A DNA stretch of 49,853 nucleotides from Phenylobacterium sp. (GTDB lineage Bacteria; Pseudomonadota; Alphaproteobacteria; Caulobacterales; Caulobacteraceae). The stretch covers positions 1 to 49,853 of the forward strand of contig NZ_JAEUMO010000027.1 in the NCBI RefSeq assembly GCF_016793285.1, written 5' to 3'. This document shows positions 19,384 through 30,538 of the stretch, in pieces (positions within the stretch are counted from its first letter, which is position 1; each line of letters opens with the position of its first letter). The notes beneath the pieces were generated by a model. The model was not told the origin of the DNA. It saw nothing but the letters and a program-made list of their open reading frames with translations, and did no database searches. Both the position numbers and the translations under genes were made by a program.

Positions 19384-20211
19384 TTACCGGGACGTGGGCG
19401 GCCCCGGCGCCCAGCCGGTGATGGTGAGGATCTCGAACGTCGCGGGGATGCGCCCGTCGGGGGTTCCGAAGCGCTCGGCGTAGAGTTCGAAGGCGCGGGC
19501 CAGCAGGCGCCGCGTCAGCGGCTTCGGGTGGCGTTCGGCCAGCACGCTGGTCTCGCCCATCTGGCGGAGGTCCGCGAGCAGCTTCAGGGGGTGTTCGTAG
19601 GTCACCGTCACGGTGTCGATGTCGGCGACCGGCTGCTGGAAGCCGGCGCGCTGAAGCAGGCTCGCGGCGTCCCGGGCGTCGGCGAAGGGCGAGACGCGGC
19701 TGCCGGCGCCCCCCAGGATCTCGGCCTCGGCGGCGACGAGGGACTGGCGCAGTTCCGTCAGCGTCACGCCGCCCAGGAAGGCGCCGATGAAGAGGCCCTC
19801 GGGCTTCAGCGCGCGGCGGGCCTGGATCAGCGCGCCGACCACGTCGTTGGTCCAGTGCAGGCCCAGCGTCGAAACGATCAGGTCCAGGCTCGCGTCGGCG
19901 AAGGGCAGGCGCTCGTCGTCGGCGACGAGGCGCAGGCCCGGGCGGCCCGCCAGCATGCGGTGCGAGAGATCGGCCTCCATCAGCACGCCGACCTTGCCGG
20001 GCGCCTCCTCCGCGAGGGCCTCGGCGAAGGCGCCGGCGCGCGCCGAGAGGTCGACGGCCAGCGGGAAGGACTTCATGATGGGCGCCAGGCGCCCGGCCAC
20101 GTCGATGGCGGCCCGGCGCTGGAGGAAATCGGCGTTCGCGAAGCCCGGGGCCGCGCGGTCCAGGCGCTTCCGGTGCAGGTTTCGGTCGAACAGTTTGGGC
20201 GGGGCGGCCAT
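19384..20211 (-). CDS. SAM-dependent methyltransferase, BioC/NDUFAF5-like
   Basis: A 275-residue methyltransferase starting MAAPPKLFDRNLHRKRLDRA, a hallmark of the alphaproteobacterial BioC/NDUFAF5-like group. Motif I is degenerate (AVDLSARAGAFAEAL). It continues with LPFADASLDLIVSTLGLHW and ARRALKPEGLFIGAFLGG, typical of the Methyltransf_11 fold. In mitochondria the related NDUFAF5 hydroxylates an arginine of complex I; the bacterial role is not settled. It is transcribed divergently from comF, 45 bp away. Confidence 0.85.
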   Translation of the reverse strand: MAAPPKLFDRNLHRKRLDRAAPGFANADFLQRRAAIDVAGRLAPIMKSFPLAVDLSARAGAFAEALAEEAPGKVGVLMEADLSHRMLAGRPGLRLVADDERLPFADASLDLIVSTLGLHWTNDVVGALIQARRALKPEGLFIGAFLGGVTLTELRQSLVAAEAEILGGAGSRVSPFADARDAASLLQRAGFQQPVADIDTVTVTYEHPLKLLADLRQMGETSVLAERHPKPLTRRLLARAFELYAERFGTPDGRIPATFEILTITGWAPGPPTSR

Positions 20212-20256
20212 TTGGAGCCGGAAAGAGACGATTTCGCCGAGACTTGGAAGCCCCGC

Positions 20257-20985
20257 GTGCAGGCGGCGTGGCGCGGCGCGCTCGACATGCTGTTCCCGCC
20301 GCAGGCGCTGGACGGCGGCCCACGGCCGCTGGCGGGCGGATTCACCGCCGACCGCTGGAGCCGCATCCGCTTCCTCGACGGGCCGGTCTGCGACGGTTGC
20401 GGGGCGCCGTTCGAGTTCGATCCGGGCGTGCGCTGCGCGGCCTGCCTGGCCAGGCCGCGGGCGTTCGATGCGGCCCGCGCGGCTTGCCTCTACGACGAGA
20501 CCTCGCGCGATCCGATCCTGCAGCTCAAGCACGCCGACCGGCTGGACCTCGCGCCGATGTTCGCCCGCTGGCTCAGCCGCACGGCGCGCGACCTGATCGA
20601 CGCGGCGGACGCCATCGCGCCCGTGCCGCTGCACCCGATGCGGCTGGTCGCGCGGCGCCACAACCAGGCCGCCGAGATCGCCCGGCCGCTCGCGAGGCTG
20701 ACCGGGACGCCCTACCTGCCCGACGCGCTGGTGCGCCGGCGGCGGACCGACACCCAGGCCGGGAAGTCGGGCTCGGGCCGCCGGCGCAACGTCGCCGCCG
20801 CGTTCGACGTGCCCGCGTCGCGCCGCCGGCAGGTGGAAGGCCTGCGCATCCTCCTGGTCGATGACGTGTTGACCACGGGCGCCACCGCGGAGGGCTGTGC
20901 GCGGGCGCTGAAGGCCGCCGGCGCCGCCCGCGTCGATCTGGCCGTGGTGGCGCGGGTCCAGGCGCCGCAGGGACTCACTATATGA
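20257..20985 (+). CDS. comF: ComF-family phosphoribosyltransferase-like protein
   Basis: A protein of about 242 residues with the ComF architecture: an N-terminal zinc ribbon (CDGCGAPFE and CAACLARP) and a C-terminal PRTase fold with LLVDDVLTTGATAEGC as the PRPP loop. ComF proteins are needed for DNA uptake in competent bacteria, although most Caulobacterales are not known to be competent. GTG at 20257 is chosen as start because a GGAAG ribosome-binding site precedes it by six bases; ATG at 20287 is the alternative. The TGA overlaps an ATG at 20982, the possible upstream start of the glutaredoxin gene. Confidence 0.88.
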   Translation: MQAAWRGALDMLFPPQALDGGPRPLAGGFTADRWSRIRFLDGPVCDGCGAPFEFDPGVRCAACLARPRAFDAARAACLYDETSRDPILQLKHADRLDLAPMFARWLSRTARDLIDAADAIAPVPLHPMRLVARRHNQAAEIARPLARLTGTPYLPDALVRRRRTDTQAGKSGSGRRRNVAAAFDVPASRRRQVEGLRILLVDDVLTTGATAEGCARALKAAGAARVDLAVVARVQAPQGLTI

Positions 20986-21017
20986 CTTCGCAACGCTGTC
21001 GGATTACCCAGGACGCC

Positions 21018-21278
21018 ATGAGCCAGGTCACGATCTACACAAAGCCGTATTGCCCCTACTGCATCCGCGCGCTCGACCTCCTGGAGCAGAAGGGCGTGGC
21101 GTTCACGCAGATCGAAGCCGCCTTCGATCCCGAGAAGCGCCAGGAGATGATCCAGCGCGCCCACGGCCGCGCCACGTTCCCGCAGATCTTCATCGGCGAC
21201 CGGCACATCGGCGGCTGCGACGACATGATGGCCCTGGAACGCGCCGGCGAGCTCGACCCCCTCCTGAACGCCGCCTGA
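21018..21278 (+). CDS. grxC: Glutaredoxin 3 (GrxC)
   Basis: An 86-residue dithiol glutaredoxin with active site CPYC in YTKPYCPYCIRALDLL, and the glutathione-binding TFPQIFIGD (cis-Pro) and GGCDDMMAL. It reduces protein disulfides and mixed disulfides in the cytoplasm. The start at 21018 fits the family length and follows an AGGA; an upstream ATG at 20982 would add 12 residues and overlap the comF stop. The next sequence downstream is the remnant of a carbon-nitrogen hydrolase. Confidence 0.95.
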   Translation: MSQVTIYTKPYCPYCIRALDLLEQKGVAFTQIEAAFDPEKRQEMIQRAHGRATFPQIFIGDRHIGGCDDMMALERAGELDPLLNAA

Positions 21279-21413
21279 TCGGGCGCGGCGATCGCCGAGC
21301 TTGACCGCGGCGAACCGGGCGTGCTTCTGGCCGACCTCCACCCCGCGGCGGCGGCCAAGACCCGCGCCGCGATCCCCGCCCTGGCCAATGCGCGAGCGTT
21401 TTCAGGTCCCTGA
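21279..21413 (+). pseudogene. C-terminal remnant of a carbon-nitrogen (nitrilase-family) hydrolase
   Basis: Immediately after the grxC stop, an open frame with no start codon reads IAELDRGEPGVLLADLH and ends AAIPALANARAFSGP before TGA (21411-21413). This closely resembles the C-terminal 40 residues of nitrilase-superfamily amidohydrolases (GPGVLTADID..., IPALANRRPF). From memory, a carbon-nitrogen hydrolase sits between grxC and the DUF1178 gene in related genomes. The sequence therefore looks like the scar of a deletion that removed about 85% of that gene and joined its tail to grxC. Confidence 0.7.
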
Positions 21414-21425
21414 GCCCCATCTCCG

Positions 21426-21857
21426 ATGATCCGCTACGCCCTCATCTGCGACGATGACCACGAGTTCGAGGGCTGGTTCGGCTCGTCCGGCGACTACGAC
21501 GACCAGCAGGCGCGCGGCCTGCTCGAATGTCCGGTCTGCGACTCCAGGGCCGTGCGCAAGCAGATCATGGCGCCCGCCGTCGCCGGCACGAAGCGCACCC
21601 TGCGCGATCCGGGCCCCGCGAAGATGCAGGCGATGATGATGGAGGCCGCCGGCCGCATCCGCGCCCACGTCGAGGAGAACTTCGACGACGTCGGCGACGC
21701 CTTCGCCAGCGAGGCCCGCGCCATCCACGAAGGCCGCGCCGAGGACCGCGGCATCTACGGCCAGGCCTCGCCGAAGGAGGTCCGCGACCTCATCGAGGAC
21801 GGGGTTCCCGTCGCGCCCCTCCCGCCCGAAGCGCCCGCCAAGACCGAGCTCAACTAG
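21426..21857 (+). CDS. DUF1178 family protein
   Basis: A 143-residue protein with the DUF1178 signature: MIRYALICDDDHEFEGWFGS, then LLECPVCDSRAVRKQIMAPA. The CxxC and an upstream Cys suggest a small zinc-ribbon. The C-terminal half is charged, ending PVAPLPPEAPAKTELN. The function of the family is unknown. The grxC, carbon-nitrogen hydrolase, DUF1178 order is a known neighbourhood, here with the middle gene reduced to a remnant. Confidence 0.9.
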   Translation: MIRYALICDDDHEFEGWFGSSGDYDDQQARGLLECPVCDSRAVRKQIMAPAVAGTKRTLRDPGPAKMQAMMMEAAGRIRAHVEENFDDVGDAFASEARAIHEGRAEDRGIYGQASPKEVRDLIEDGVPVAPLPPEAPAKTELN

Positions 21858-21919
21858 CGCCGCTTGCGGTGCGCCCGCCCCCGCGGCAATCTCCGATTGC
21901 GAAGGGTGGGGACCCGATC

Positions 21920-23890
21920 ATGAGCGTGTTGCGCGTACTCCTGGCGGCCGTGCTGGCGGTCTGCGCCTGGCCGCCTGCGGCGACGGCCGCGCCGTTGTCG
22001 GCCTACGGCGGCCTGCCGTCGATCGAGTCGGTCGACATCTCGCCGGACGGGTCGAAGCTGGCGATGATCGTGTCGGACGGACGCCAGATCAGCCTCGCGG
22101 TCCAGCCGCTCGACGGCGGCCCCGTCAAGACCTACGGCGTCGGCGAGGCCAAGGTCCGCGACCTCGACTGGGTGGGATCGGACTACCTGGTCATCACCAC
22201 GTCCCAGACCGGCGCGATCATGTATCTCTCCGGCCCGCGGCGCGAGCACTCGCTGGCGTTCTCGCTGGACCTGAAGAGCCAGAAGCTGGTGCAGCTCCTG
22301 GCCGAGTCGCCGTCGCGCGCCGCGACCGGCACCCACTTCCGCGACACCGCGAGCAATCGGATCTGGGCCTCGCTGCCGGTGCTGGCCGGGCCTCCCGAGG
22401 TGCGCACCATCGACGGCAAGCCGGTCCTGTTCCTCACGGGCATCGCCTTCGCGGAGAACTCGGGCGTCCTCACCAAGATCCGCGCCGATCCGCGGACCGG
22501 CGCGCAGAAGGTGGTCGAGGTGGGTTACGCCGACACCAACGAGATCCTGCTGGGGGGCGACGGGACGCCGGTCGCCAAGTCGGACTACGACACGCAGAGC
22601 GGCCGCTGGTCGCTGAAGCTGCGCCGCCCCGGCGGGGCCTGGAACGAGGCGCGGGTCGTGCAGGCGAAGTCCGAGCGGCCGTTCATCGTGGGCCTCGGAC
22701 GCGACGGCCAGTCGGTGGTGCTCGCCGAGATGGCCGACAACGGCTACGTGATCCGCGAGGTCTCGCCGGAGGGCGTCCTGGGCGATCCGCTGCCGGTGAA
22801 GGACGCCGACGGCGCGATCTTCGATCCCGACACGCACCGCATGATCGGCGTCTATGCGCTGGTCGGCGACGAGGACCGATACACCTTCTTCGATCCCAGG
22901 GACCAGAAGGTGTGGAATGCGGTGAGGGCGGCGTTCAAGGGCGAGCGCGTGCGGCTGGAGTCGTGGACGAGCGACCGGCAGAAGATCGTCGTCATGGCCG
23001 ACTCCGCGGTCGAGGGACCGGGCTATGCGCTGGTCGACCTCGCGACGCGCAAGGCCCAGTGGCTGGGGGCCCGCTATCAGAACGTGCTGCCCGAGGACGT
23101 CGCCGCGTCGCAGCCGGTCCGCTTCAAGGCCGGGGACGGGCTCGACCTCGGCGGCTACCTGACCCTGCCGCGGGGCCGGGACCCGAAGAACCTGCCCCTG
23201 GTGGTGCTGGCCCACGGCGGGCCGGCCTCGCGCGACACGCCCGGGTTCGACTGGTGGGCGCAGGCGATCGCGTCGCGCGGCTACGCCGTGTTGCAGGTGA
23301 ACTTCCGCGGGTCGGACGGCTTCGGCTGGGCGTTCACGCAGGCGGGCTTCGGCGAATGGGGCCGCAAGATGCAGACCGACCTCTCGGACGGCGTGCGCCA
23401 CCTCGCCGGCCAGGGCGTGGTCGATCCGAAGCGGGTCTGCATCGTGGGCGCGAGCTACGGCGGCTATGCCGCGCTGGCGGGCGCCACGCTCGACCCCGGT
23501 GTCTATCGCTGCGCGGCCTCGGTGGCGGGGCTGTCGGACCTGCGCCGCTTCGTCGAATGGTCGCGCGCCAAGAACGGCGTCGGCGCCCAGCGCTACTGGA
23601 CCCGGTTCATGGGCGCCGAAGAGCGCCGCGACCCGGCGCTCACCGAGATCTCGCCGGCCGCCCACGCCGGGCGCGCCAGCGGTCCGGTGCTGCTGGTCCA
23701 CGGGCGCGACGACACCGTCGTGCCGCTGGAGCAGAGCCGGATCATGGCCGACGCCCTGGAGAAGGCGGGCAAGCCGGTGGAGCTGGTCGTCCAGAAGGGC
23801 GAGGACCACTGGCTCTCCCGCGGCGACAGCCGCCTGGAGATGCTTACCGCCACCATGGCCTTCGTCGAGAAGCACAACCCGCCGAACTGA
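21920..23890 (+). CDS. Secreted S9-family (prolyl oligopeptidase-like) peptidase, copy 1
   Basis: A 656-residue exported serine peptidase. A signal peptide (MSVLRVLLAAVLAVCAWPPAATA) precedes a beta-propeller of about 400 residues and a C-terminal alpha/beta hydrolase domain. The catalytic triad is intact: Ser512 in IVGASYGGYAALAG, Asp598 in HGRDDTVVP, and His630 in GEDHWLSRG. The oxyanion/HGGP element is AHGGPASRDTPGFDWW. It probably hydrolyses short peptides in the periplasm. It begins a run of three paralogues on the same strand, 16 bp before copy 2, and lies 62 bp after the DUF1178 gene. Confidence 0.93.
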   Translation: MSVLRVLLAAVLAVCAWPPAATAAPLSAYGGLPSIESVDISPDGSKLAMIVSDGRQISLAVQPLDGGPVKTYGVGEAKVRDLDWVGSDYLVITTSQTGAIMYLSGPRREHSLAFSLDLKSQKLVQLLAESPSRAATGTHFRDTASNRIWASLPVLAGPPEVRTIDGKPVLFLTGIAFAENSGVLTKIRADPRTGAQKVVEVGYADTNEILLGGDGTPVAKSDYDTQSGRWSLKLRRPGGAWNEARVVQAKSERPFIVGLGRDGQSVVLAEMADNGYVIREVSPEGVLGDPLPVKDADGAIFDPDTHRMIGVYALVGDEDRYTFFDPRDQKVWNAVRAAFKGERVRLESWTSDRQKIVVMADSAVEGPGYALVDLATRKAQWLGARYQNVLPEDVAASQPVRFKAGDGLDLGGYLTLPRGRDPKNLPLVVLAHGGPASRDTPGFDWWAQAIASRGYAVLQVNFRGSDGFGWAFTQAGFGEWGRKMQTDLSDGVRHLAGQGVVDPKRVCIVGASYGGYAALAGATLDPGVYRCAASVAGLSDLRRFVEWSRAKNGVGAQRYWTRFMGAEERRDPALTEISPAAHAGRASGPVLLVHGRDDTVVPLEQSRIMADALEKAGKPVELVVQKGEDHWLSRGDSRLEMLTATMAFVEKHNPPN

Positions 23891-23906
23891 CGCAGGAGCG
23901 CCGCCC

Positions 23907-25820
23907 GTGAAGACCCTGCTCGCCGCCGTTCTTCTCCTGGCCCTGGCCGTGCCCGCCGCCGCCGCGCCGCTGGCGGCCTACGGCAAGCTGCCCTCGATCG
24001 AGCAGGCGACGATCTCGCCCAGCGGCCACGCCGTCGCCGTCGTGGTCACCGACGGCGAGCAGCGCACGGTGGTGGTGAAGGACCTGGCCTCGGGCGCGGT
24101 CACCCTTCGCGGCCTGCTCGGCGACAACAAGATCCGCAGCGTGCAGTGGGCCGGCGACAGGCATCTGGTCGTCGTCGCGTCGGCGACGCTCAACTCCTTC
24201 GACCTGCAGGACGGGTTCCGGGAGTGGTTGTTCGGCAGCACGATCGACCTGGCGACGAAGAAGCTGACGCCGATGATGCGCCGCTCGCAGAAGGCGGACA
24301 TGGCCACGATCTTCGATCTTCCGATCGTGCGGAACTACAAGGGCGAGCCCGCCGTCTTCGTGCAGGGCGTCATCTTCTCGGGCGGCCGCGGACACCTCTC
24401 GCTGTTCCGCATCGACCTGGCGACCGGCGGCGACCGGCTGGTCGCGGAGGGCACGGCGGACACCGTGGACTGGACCGTCGACTCCCAGGGCCAGGTTCTG
24501 GCGGAGGAGACCTACAATCCCGGCTCCGGCGAGTGGGCGCTCAAGGTCCACACGCCGGGCGGCTGGCGCCAGGCCGCCGCGGCGACGGCGAAGATCGACC
24601 GGCCGGTCATGGTCGGTCTCGGCCGCGACGGCGCCTCGGTGATCTACGGCCAGCGCGGCGACGACCGGCGCTGGGTCTGGCGCGAGATCGGGGCGGACGG
24701 GTCGCCGTCGGCCACGGCCATCGGCACGCTCGACAGTGCGAGCCCGATCCGTGCGGCGCTCGACGGCCGGATGATCGGCTACTACGCGCTGGCCGGGAAC
24801 GAGGACCGCTACACCTTCTACGACGCGGCCGACGCCAGGGCGTGGCAGGACATCGTCGCCGCCTACGGGGACGAGCGCGTGAACCTCGAGTCGTGGTCGA
24901 CGGACCGGCGCAGGATCGTCGTGCGGGTGGAGTCCGGGACCGAAGCGCCGCGCTACGCCGTCATCGACCTGGCCCAGCGCAAGGCCGAGTGGCTGGGCGC
25001 TCAGTACTTCGAACTCACGCCCGACGACCTGGCCCCGCGCGAACCGGTGACGTTCAAGGCGGCGGACGGCCTCAGCCTGAGCGGCTACCTCACCCTGCCC
25101 CGGGGCAGGCCGGCGAAGAACCTGCCCCTCATCGTCTTTCCGCACGGCGGCCCCGCGTCGCGCGACACGCCGGGGTTCGACTGGTGGGCCCAGGCGATGG
25201 CGTCGCGGGGCTACGCGGTGTTGCAGGTCAACTTCCGCGGTTCGGAGGGGCTGGGCCCCCGCCTGCTCGAAGCGGGCTTCGGCGAGTGGGGGCGCAAGAT
25301 GCAGACCGACCTCTCGGACGGCGTGCGCCACCTCGCCGGCCAGGGCGTGGTCGACCCCAGGCGCGTCTGCATCGTGGGCGCGAGCTACGGCGGCTATGCC
25401 GCGCTGGCGGGCGCCACGATCGACACCGGCGTCTATCGCTGCGCGGTCTCGGTGGCGGGCGTGGCCGACCTGAAGCGGCAGGTGGCGTGGTCACGGTCGC
25501 GCGGCGGCGCGAGCACGGGGCGCTACTGGAACCGGTTCATGGGCGCCGACACCGGCGAGGAGGACGTCCTGCCCCGCTACTCCCCGGCCGCCCTGGCCGG
25601 CAAGGCCGACGCCCCGATCCTGCTGATCCACGGCAAGGACGACACCGTGGTGCCGCTCGAACAGAGCCGCATCATGGCCGATGCGCTGCGCAAGGCCGGC
25701 AAGCCCGTCGAACTGGTCGTGCAGAAAGGCGCAGACCACTGGCTCTCCCGCGGCGACACCCGCCTGGAGATGCTCACCGCCACCATGGCCTTCGTCGAAA
25801 AGCACAACCCGCCGAACTGA
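23907..25820 (+). CDS. Secreted S9-family peptidase, copy 2
   Basis: A 637-residue paralogue of the preceding gene with the same order: signal peptide ending VPAAAAPLAAYG, propeller, hydrolase domain. The triad is complete: Ser493 in GASYGGYAAL, Asp579 in HGKDDTVVP, and His611 in GADHWLSRG. The HGGPASRDTPGFDWWAQ segment is conserved. GTG at 23907 is the start, seven bases after an AGGAG. Long stretches of the hydrolase half are identical to copy 1 at the nucleotide level, while the propeller halves differ more, a pattern suggesting gene conversion. Confidence 0.93.
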   Translation: MKTLLAAVLLLALAVPAAAAPLAAYGKLPSIEQATISPSGHAVAVVVTDGEQRTVVVKDLASGAVTLRGLLGDNKIRSVQWAGDRHLVVVASATLNSFDLQDGFREWLFGSTIDLATKKLTPMMRRSQKADMATIFDLPIVRNYKGEPAVFVQGVIFSGGRGHLSLFRIDLATGGDRLVAEGTADTVDWTVDSQGQVLAEETYNPGSGEWALKVHTPGGWRQAAAATAKIDRPVMVGLGRDGASVIYGQRGDDRRWVWREIGADGSPSATAIGTLDSASPIRAALDGRMIGYYALAGNEDRYTFYDAADARAWQDIVAAYGDERVNLESWSTDRRRIVVRVESGTEAPRYAVIDLAQRKAEWLGAQYFELTPDDLAPREPVTFKAADGLSLSGYLTLPRGRPAKNLPLIVFPHGGPASRDTPGFDWWAQAMASRGYAVLQVNFRGSEGLGPRLLEAGFGEWGRKMQTDLSDGVRHLAGQGVVDPRRVCIVGASYGGYAALAGATIDTGVYRCAVSVAGVADLKRQVAWSRSRGGASTGRYWNRFMGADTGEEDVLPRYSPAALAGKADAPILLIHGKDDTVVPLEQSRIMADALRKAGKPVELVVQKGADHWLSRGDTRLEMLTATMAFVEKHNPPN

Positions 25821-25825
25821 CGCCG

Positions 25826-27745
25826 ATGACCCGAAGCCTTCGCGCACTGCTCCTCCTGCTGGTCGCGGCGCTCTGCGCGGCGCCGGCGATCTCGGCGCCG
25901 CTGGAGGCCTATGGCCGCCTCCCGACGATCGAGGCGGTCACCGTCTCGCCCGGCGGCGGACGGCTCGCGGTGGTGGTCACGGATGGTGAACAGCGCAGCG
26001 TCGCCGTCCAGGACCTGGCCACGAGGACCTTCATTGCCCGCGCCGCCTTCGGAGACATTCCGGTCCAGGCCGTCCGCTGGGCCGGCGAGGGCCACCTGCT
26101 GATCACCACGGCGGTGAGGTTCGATTCGCCGCGGCTCGGCGGCGGCGCCCAGGACTGGCGGCGCGTGCAGGTGTTCGACGTCGCAGGCCAGAGGCTCCGA
26201 CCGCTGCTGGGCGACGCTGCGGCGGGCCTCAGCCACGTCCTGCGTGCGCCGATGGTGCGAACGATCGACGGGCGTCCCACGGTTTTCATCGAAGGCCTTC
26301 AGCCGGTCGAAGGCCTGGCGCGCGCCGCGGTCTACCGCGTCGACCTTTCGACGGGGAAGGCCGATGTCGTCCAGCCCGCGGTCGCCGACAGCGTGCGCTG
26401 GCTGGTCGATGGCCAGGGCCGGATCGTCGCCCGGCAGATGGCCGACCAGAAGACCCGGCGCGTGAGCATCGAGGTCCGGGCGGGCGACGCGTGGCGCCGG
26501 CTCTACTCGGCGGATGGCGACGACCGCGAGGGCGCCGCTCTGCTCGCGCTGGGCCGCGACGGGGCCTCGGTCGTCTACGTCGAGGAGCGGGCCGATGGGA
26601 CGCGCAACTGGCGCGAGGCTCCGCTCGACGGCGGCGCCGTCCGGACCATCGCGGCGCCGGCGCACCACCGGGCGGCCATCGATCCGCAGAGCGGACGGCT
26701 CCTCGGTCACGCGGGCTGGGACGGCGACGCCTACGACGTCGTCTACTTCGATCCCGCCGACGCCGCCGTCATGCATGGGCTGAAGGCGGCCTATCCCTCG
26801 CTCTTCACCCGCGTCGACTCCTGGTCCGACGACAGGCGGTTCGTAGCGGCGCTGATCGACACGCCCGGCCGGGCCCCCGCCTTCGTGATCTACGACTCCG
26901 TCGCGAAACGCGCCGACTGGATCGGGCCCGAGCATCGCGGTCTGACCGACGCCGACGTGGGCGTTCTCAGCCGGGTTCGCGTCAAGGCGTCCGACGGGCT
27001 CGAGCTCGCGGGATACCTCACGCGCCCGCCGGGCGCGCCGCAGGCGCGCGGGCTGCCCCTCATCGTCCTGCCGCACGATGAGGCCGCCGGGCGCGACACG
27101 CCCGAGTTCTACTGGTTCGCTCAGGGCATGGCCTCGCGCGGCTACGCCGTGCTGCAACTGAACTTCCGGGGGTCCGGCGGGCTCGGCGAGGCGCTGGAAA
27201 GGGCGGGCGACGGGCAGATCGGCCGCCGGATGCAGTCCGACCTCTCGGACGCCGTTCAGTCGCTTGCCGGCAGCGGCCTCATCGACCCCAGGCGGGTCTG
27301 CATCGTCGGCCGGGCCTACGGCGGCTATGCGGCGCTGGCGGGCGTCGCCCTGGAGCCGACGACCTATCGCTGCGCGGTGGCCATCGACGGCCTCTTCGAG
27401 CTGCGCTGGCCCAGGTCGTCGCGACCGTTGTCCGAGGCCGTGCAGGCCGGCGCGCGCCGGCGCCTGGGCGTGGACGGCCCCGACGATCCGCGCCTCGTGC
27501 AGTATTCGCCGGTCAGCCAGGCGGCGTCGGTGCAGGCGCCGGTCCTCCTCATCCATGAGCTGGATGCGCCGGCGTCGGCGCTGGAGGCGGGAGAGACTAT
27601 GGCGGCGGCCCTGCGCAAGGCCGGGAAGCCGGTCGAGTTGCTGGTGCAGCAAGAGGGCGCCAAGGGCCTCACGCGCGCGGCGGCCCGCCTTCAGACGCTC
27701 ACCGCCACCATGGCCTTCGTCGAAAAGCACAACCCGCCGAACTGA
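25826..27745 (+). CDS. Catalytically dead S9-family peptidase paralogue, copy 3
   Basis: A 639-residue third paralogue starting five bases after copy 2. The signal peptide (MTRSLRALLLLLVAALCAAP), propeller and hydrolase fold remain, and the frame is open throughout. Every triad position has changed: Ser to Ala497 (GRAYGGYAAL), Asp to Ala581 (HELDAPASA), and His to Lys613 (EGAKGLTRA). The oxyanion motif HGGPAS has become HDEAAG. The last 16 codons (TMAFVEKHNPPN end) match copy 2 exactly. It is either a pseudopeptidase with a binding or regulatory role or an early-stage degenerate copy; the intact frame over 640 codons argues for selection. Confidence 0.88.
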   Translation: MTRSLRALLLLLVAALCAAPAISAPLEAYGRLPTIEAVTVSPGGGRLAVVVTDGEQRSVAVQDLATRTFIARAAFGDIPVQAVRWAGEGHLLITTAVRFDSPRLGGGAQDWRRVQVFDVAGQRLRPLLGDAAAGLSHVLRAPMVRTIDGRPTVFIEGLQPVEGLARAAVYRVDLSTGKADVVQPAVADSVRWLVDGQGRIVARQMADQKTRRVSIEVRAGDAWRRLYSADGDDREGAALLALGRDGASVVYVEERADGTRNWREAPLDGGAVRTIAAPAHHRAAIDPQSGRLLGHAGWDGDAYDVVYFDPADAAVMHGLKAAYPSLFTRVDSWSDDRRFVAALIDTPGRAPAFVIYDSVAKRADWIGPEHRGLTDADVGVLSRVRVKASDGLELAGYLTRPPGAPQARGLPLIVLPHDEAAGRDTPEFYWFAQGMASRGYAVLQLNFRGSGGLGEALERAGDGQIGRRMQSDLSDAVQSLAGSGLIDPRRVCIVGRAYGGYAALAGVALEPTTYRCAVAIDGLFELRWPRSSRPLSEAVQAGARRRLGVDGPDDPRLVQYSPVSQAASVQAPVLLIHELDAPASALEAGETMAAALRKAGKPVELLVQQEGAKGLTRAAARLQTLTATMAFVEKHNPPN

Positions 27746-27885
27746 CGCCCGCGCGGGTGCGTTGATCGTGGTGAAATCGCGGTCTGCCGGGGGTTGTGTG
27801 ACCTCAATGCCACACTACATCGGGAGGGTCCGCAGGCCGTGCTCATCCGAGGCGGCCGGGGACGATCCGCCATCCGTGGGGACAC

Positions 27886-30471
<2,586 letters not shown>

Positions 30472-30481
30472 CGCGCCGGTT

Positions 30482-30529
30482 GCTCCCCCGCCGGGGGAGC
30501 TTCGCGTGGACCTCCCCCTGCGGGGGAGG
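30482..30529. repeat. Two adjacent CTCCCCC/GGGGGAG hairpins
   Basis: Hairpin 1: GCTCCCCCG (30482-30490), one base, CGGGGGAGC. Hairpin 2: CCTCCCCC (30511-30518), loop, GGGGGAGG. They fill the gap between the convergent clpB and lipoprotein genes. They share the CTCCCCC/GGGGGAG core with the element at 6222-6420, so they are probably the same intergenic repeat family, possibly acting as a bidirectional terminator. Confidence 0.6.
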
Positions 30530-30538
30530 GACCGCCGC

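Noticed and set aside
27746-27885. Heat-shock (sigma-32) promoter upstream of clpB
   Set aside because: I could not find a convincing CTTGAA/CCCCAT-like pair at the right spacing, so none is claimed.
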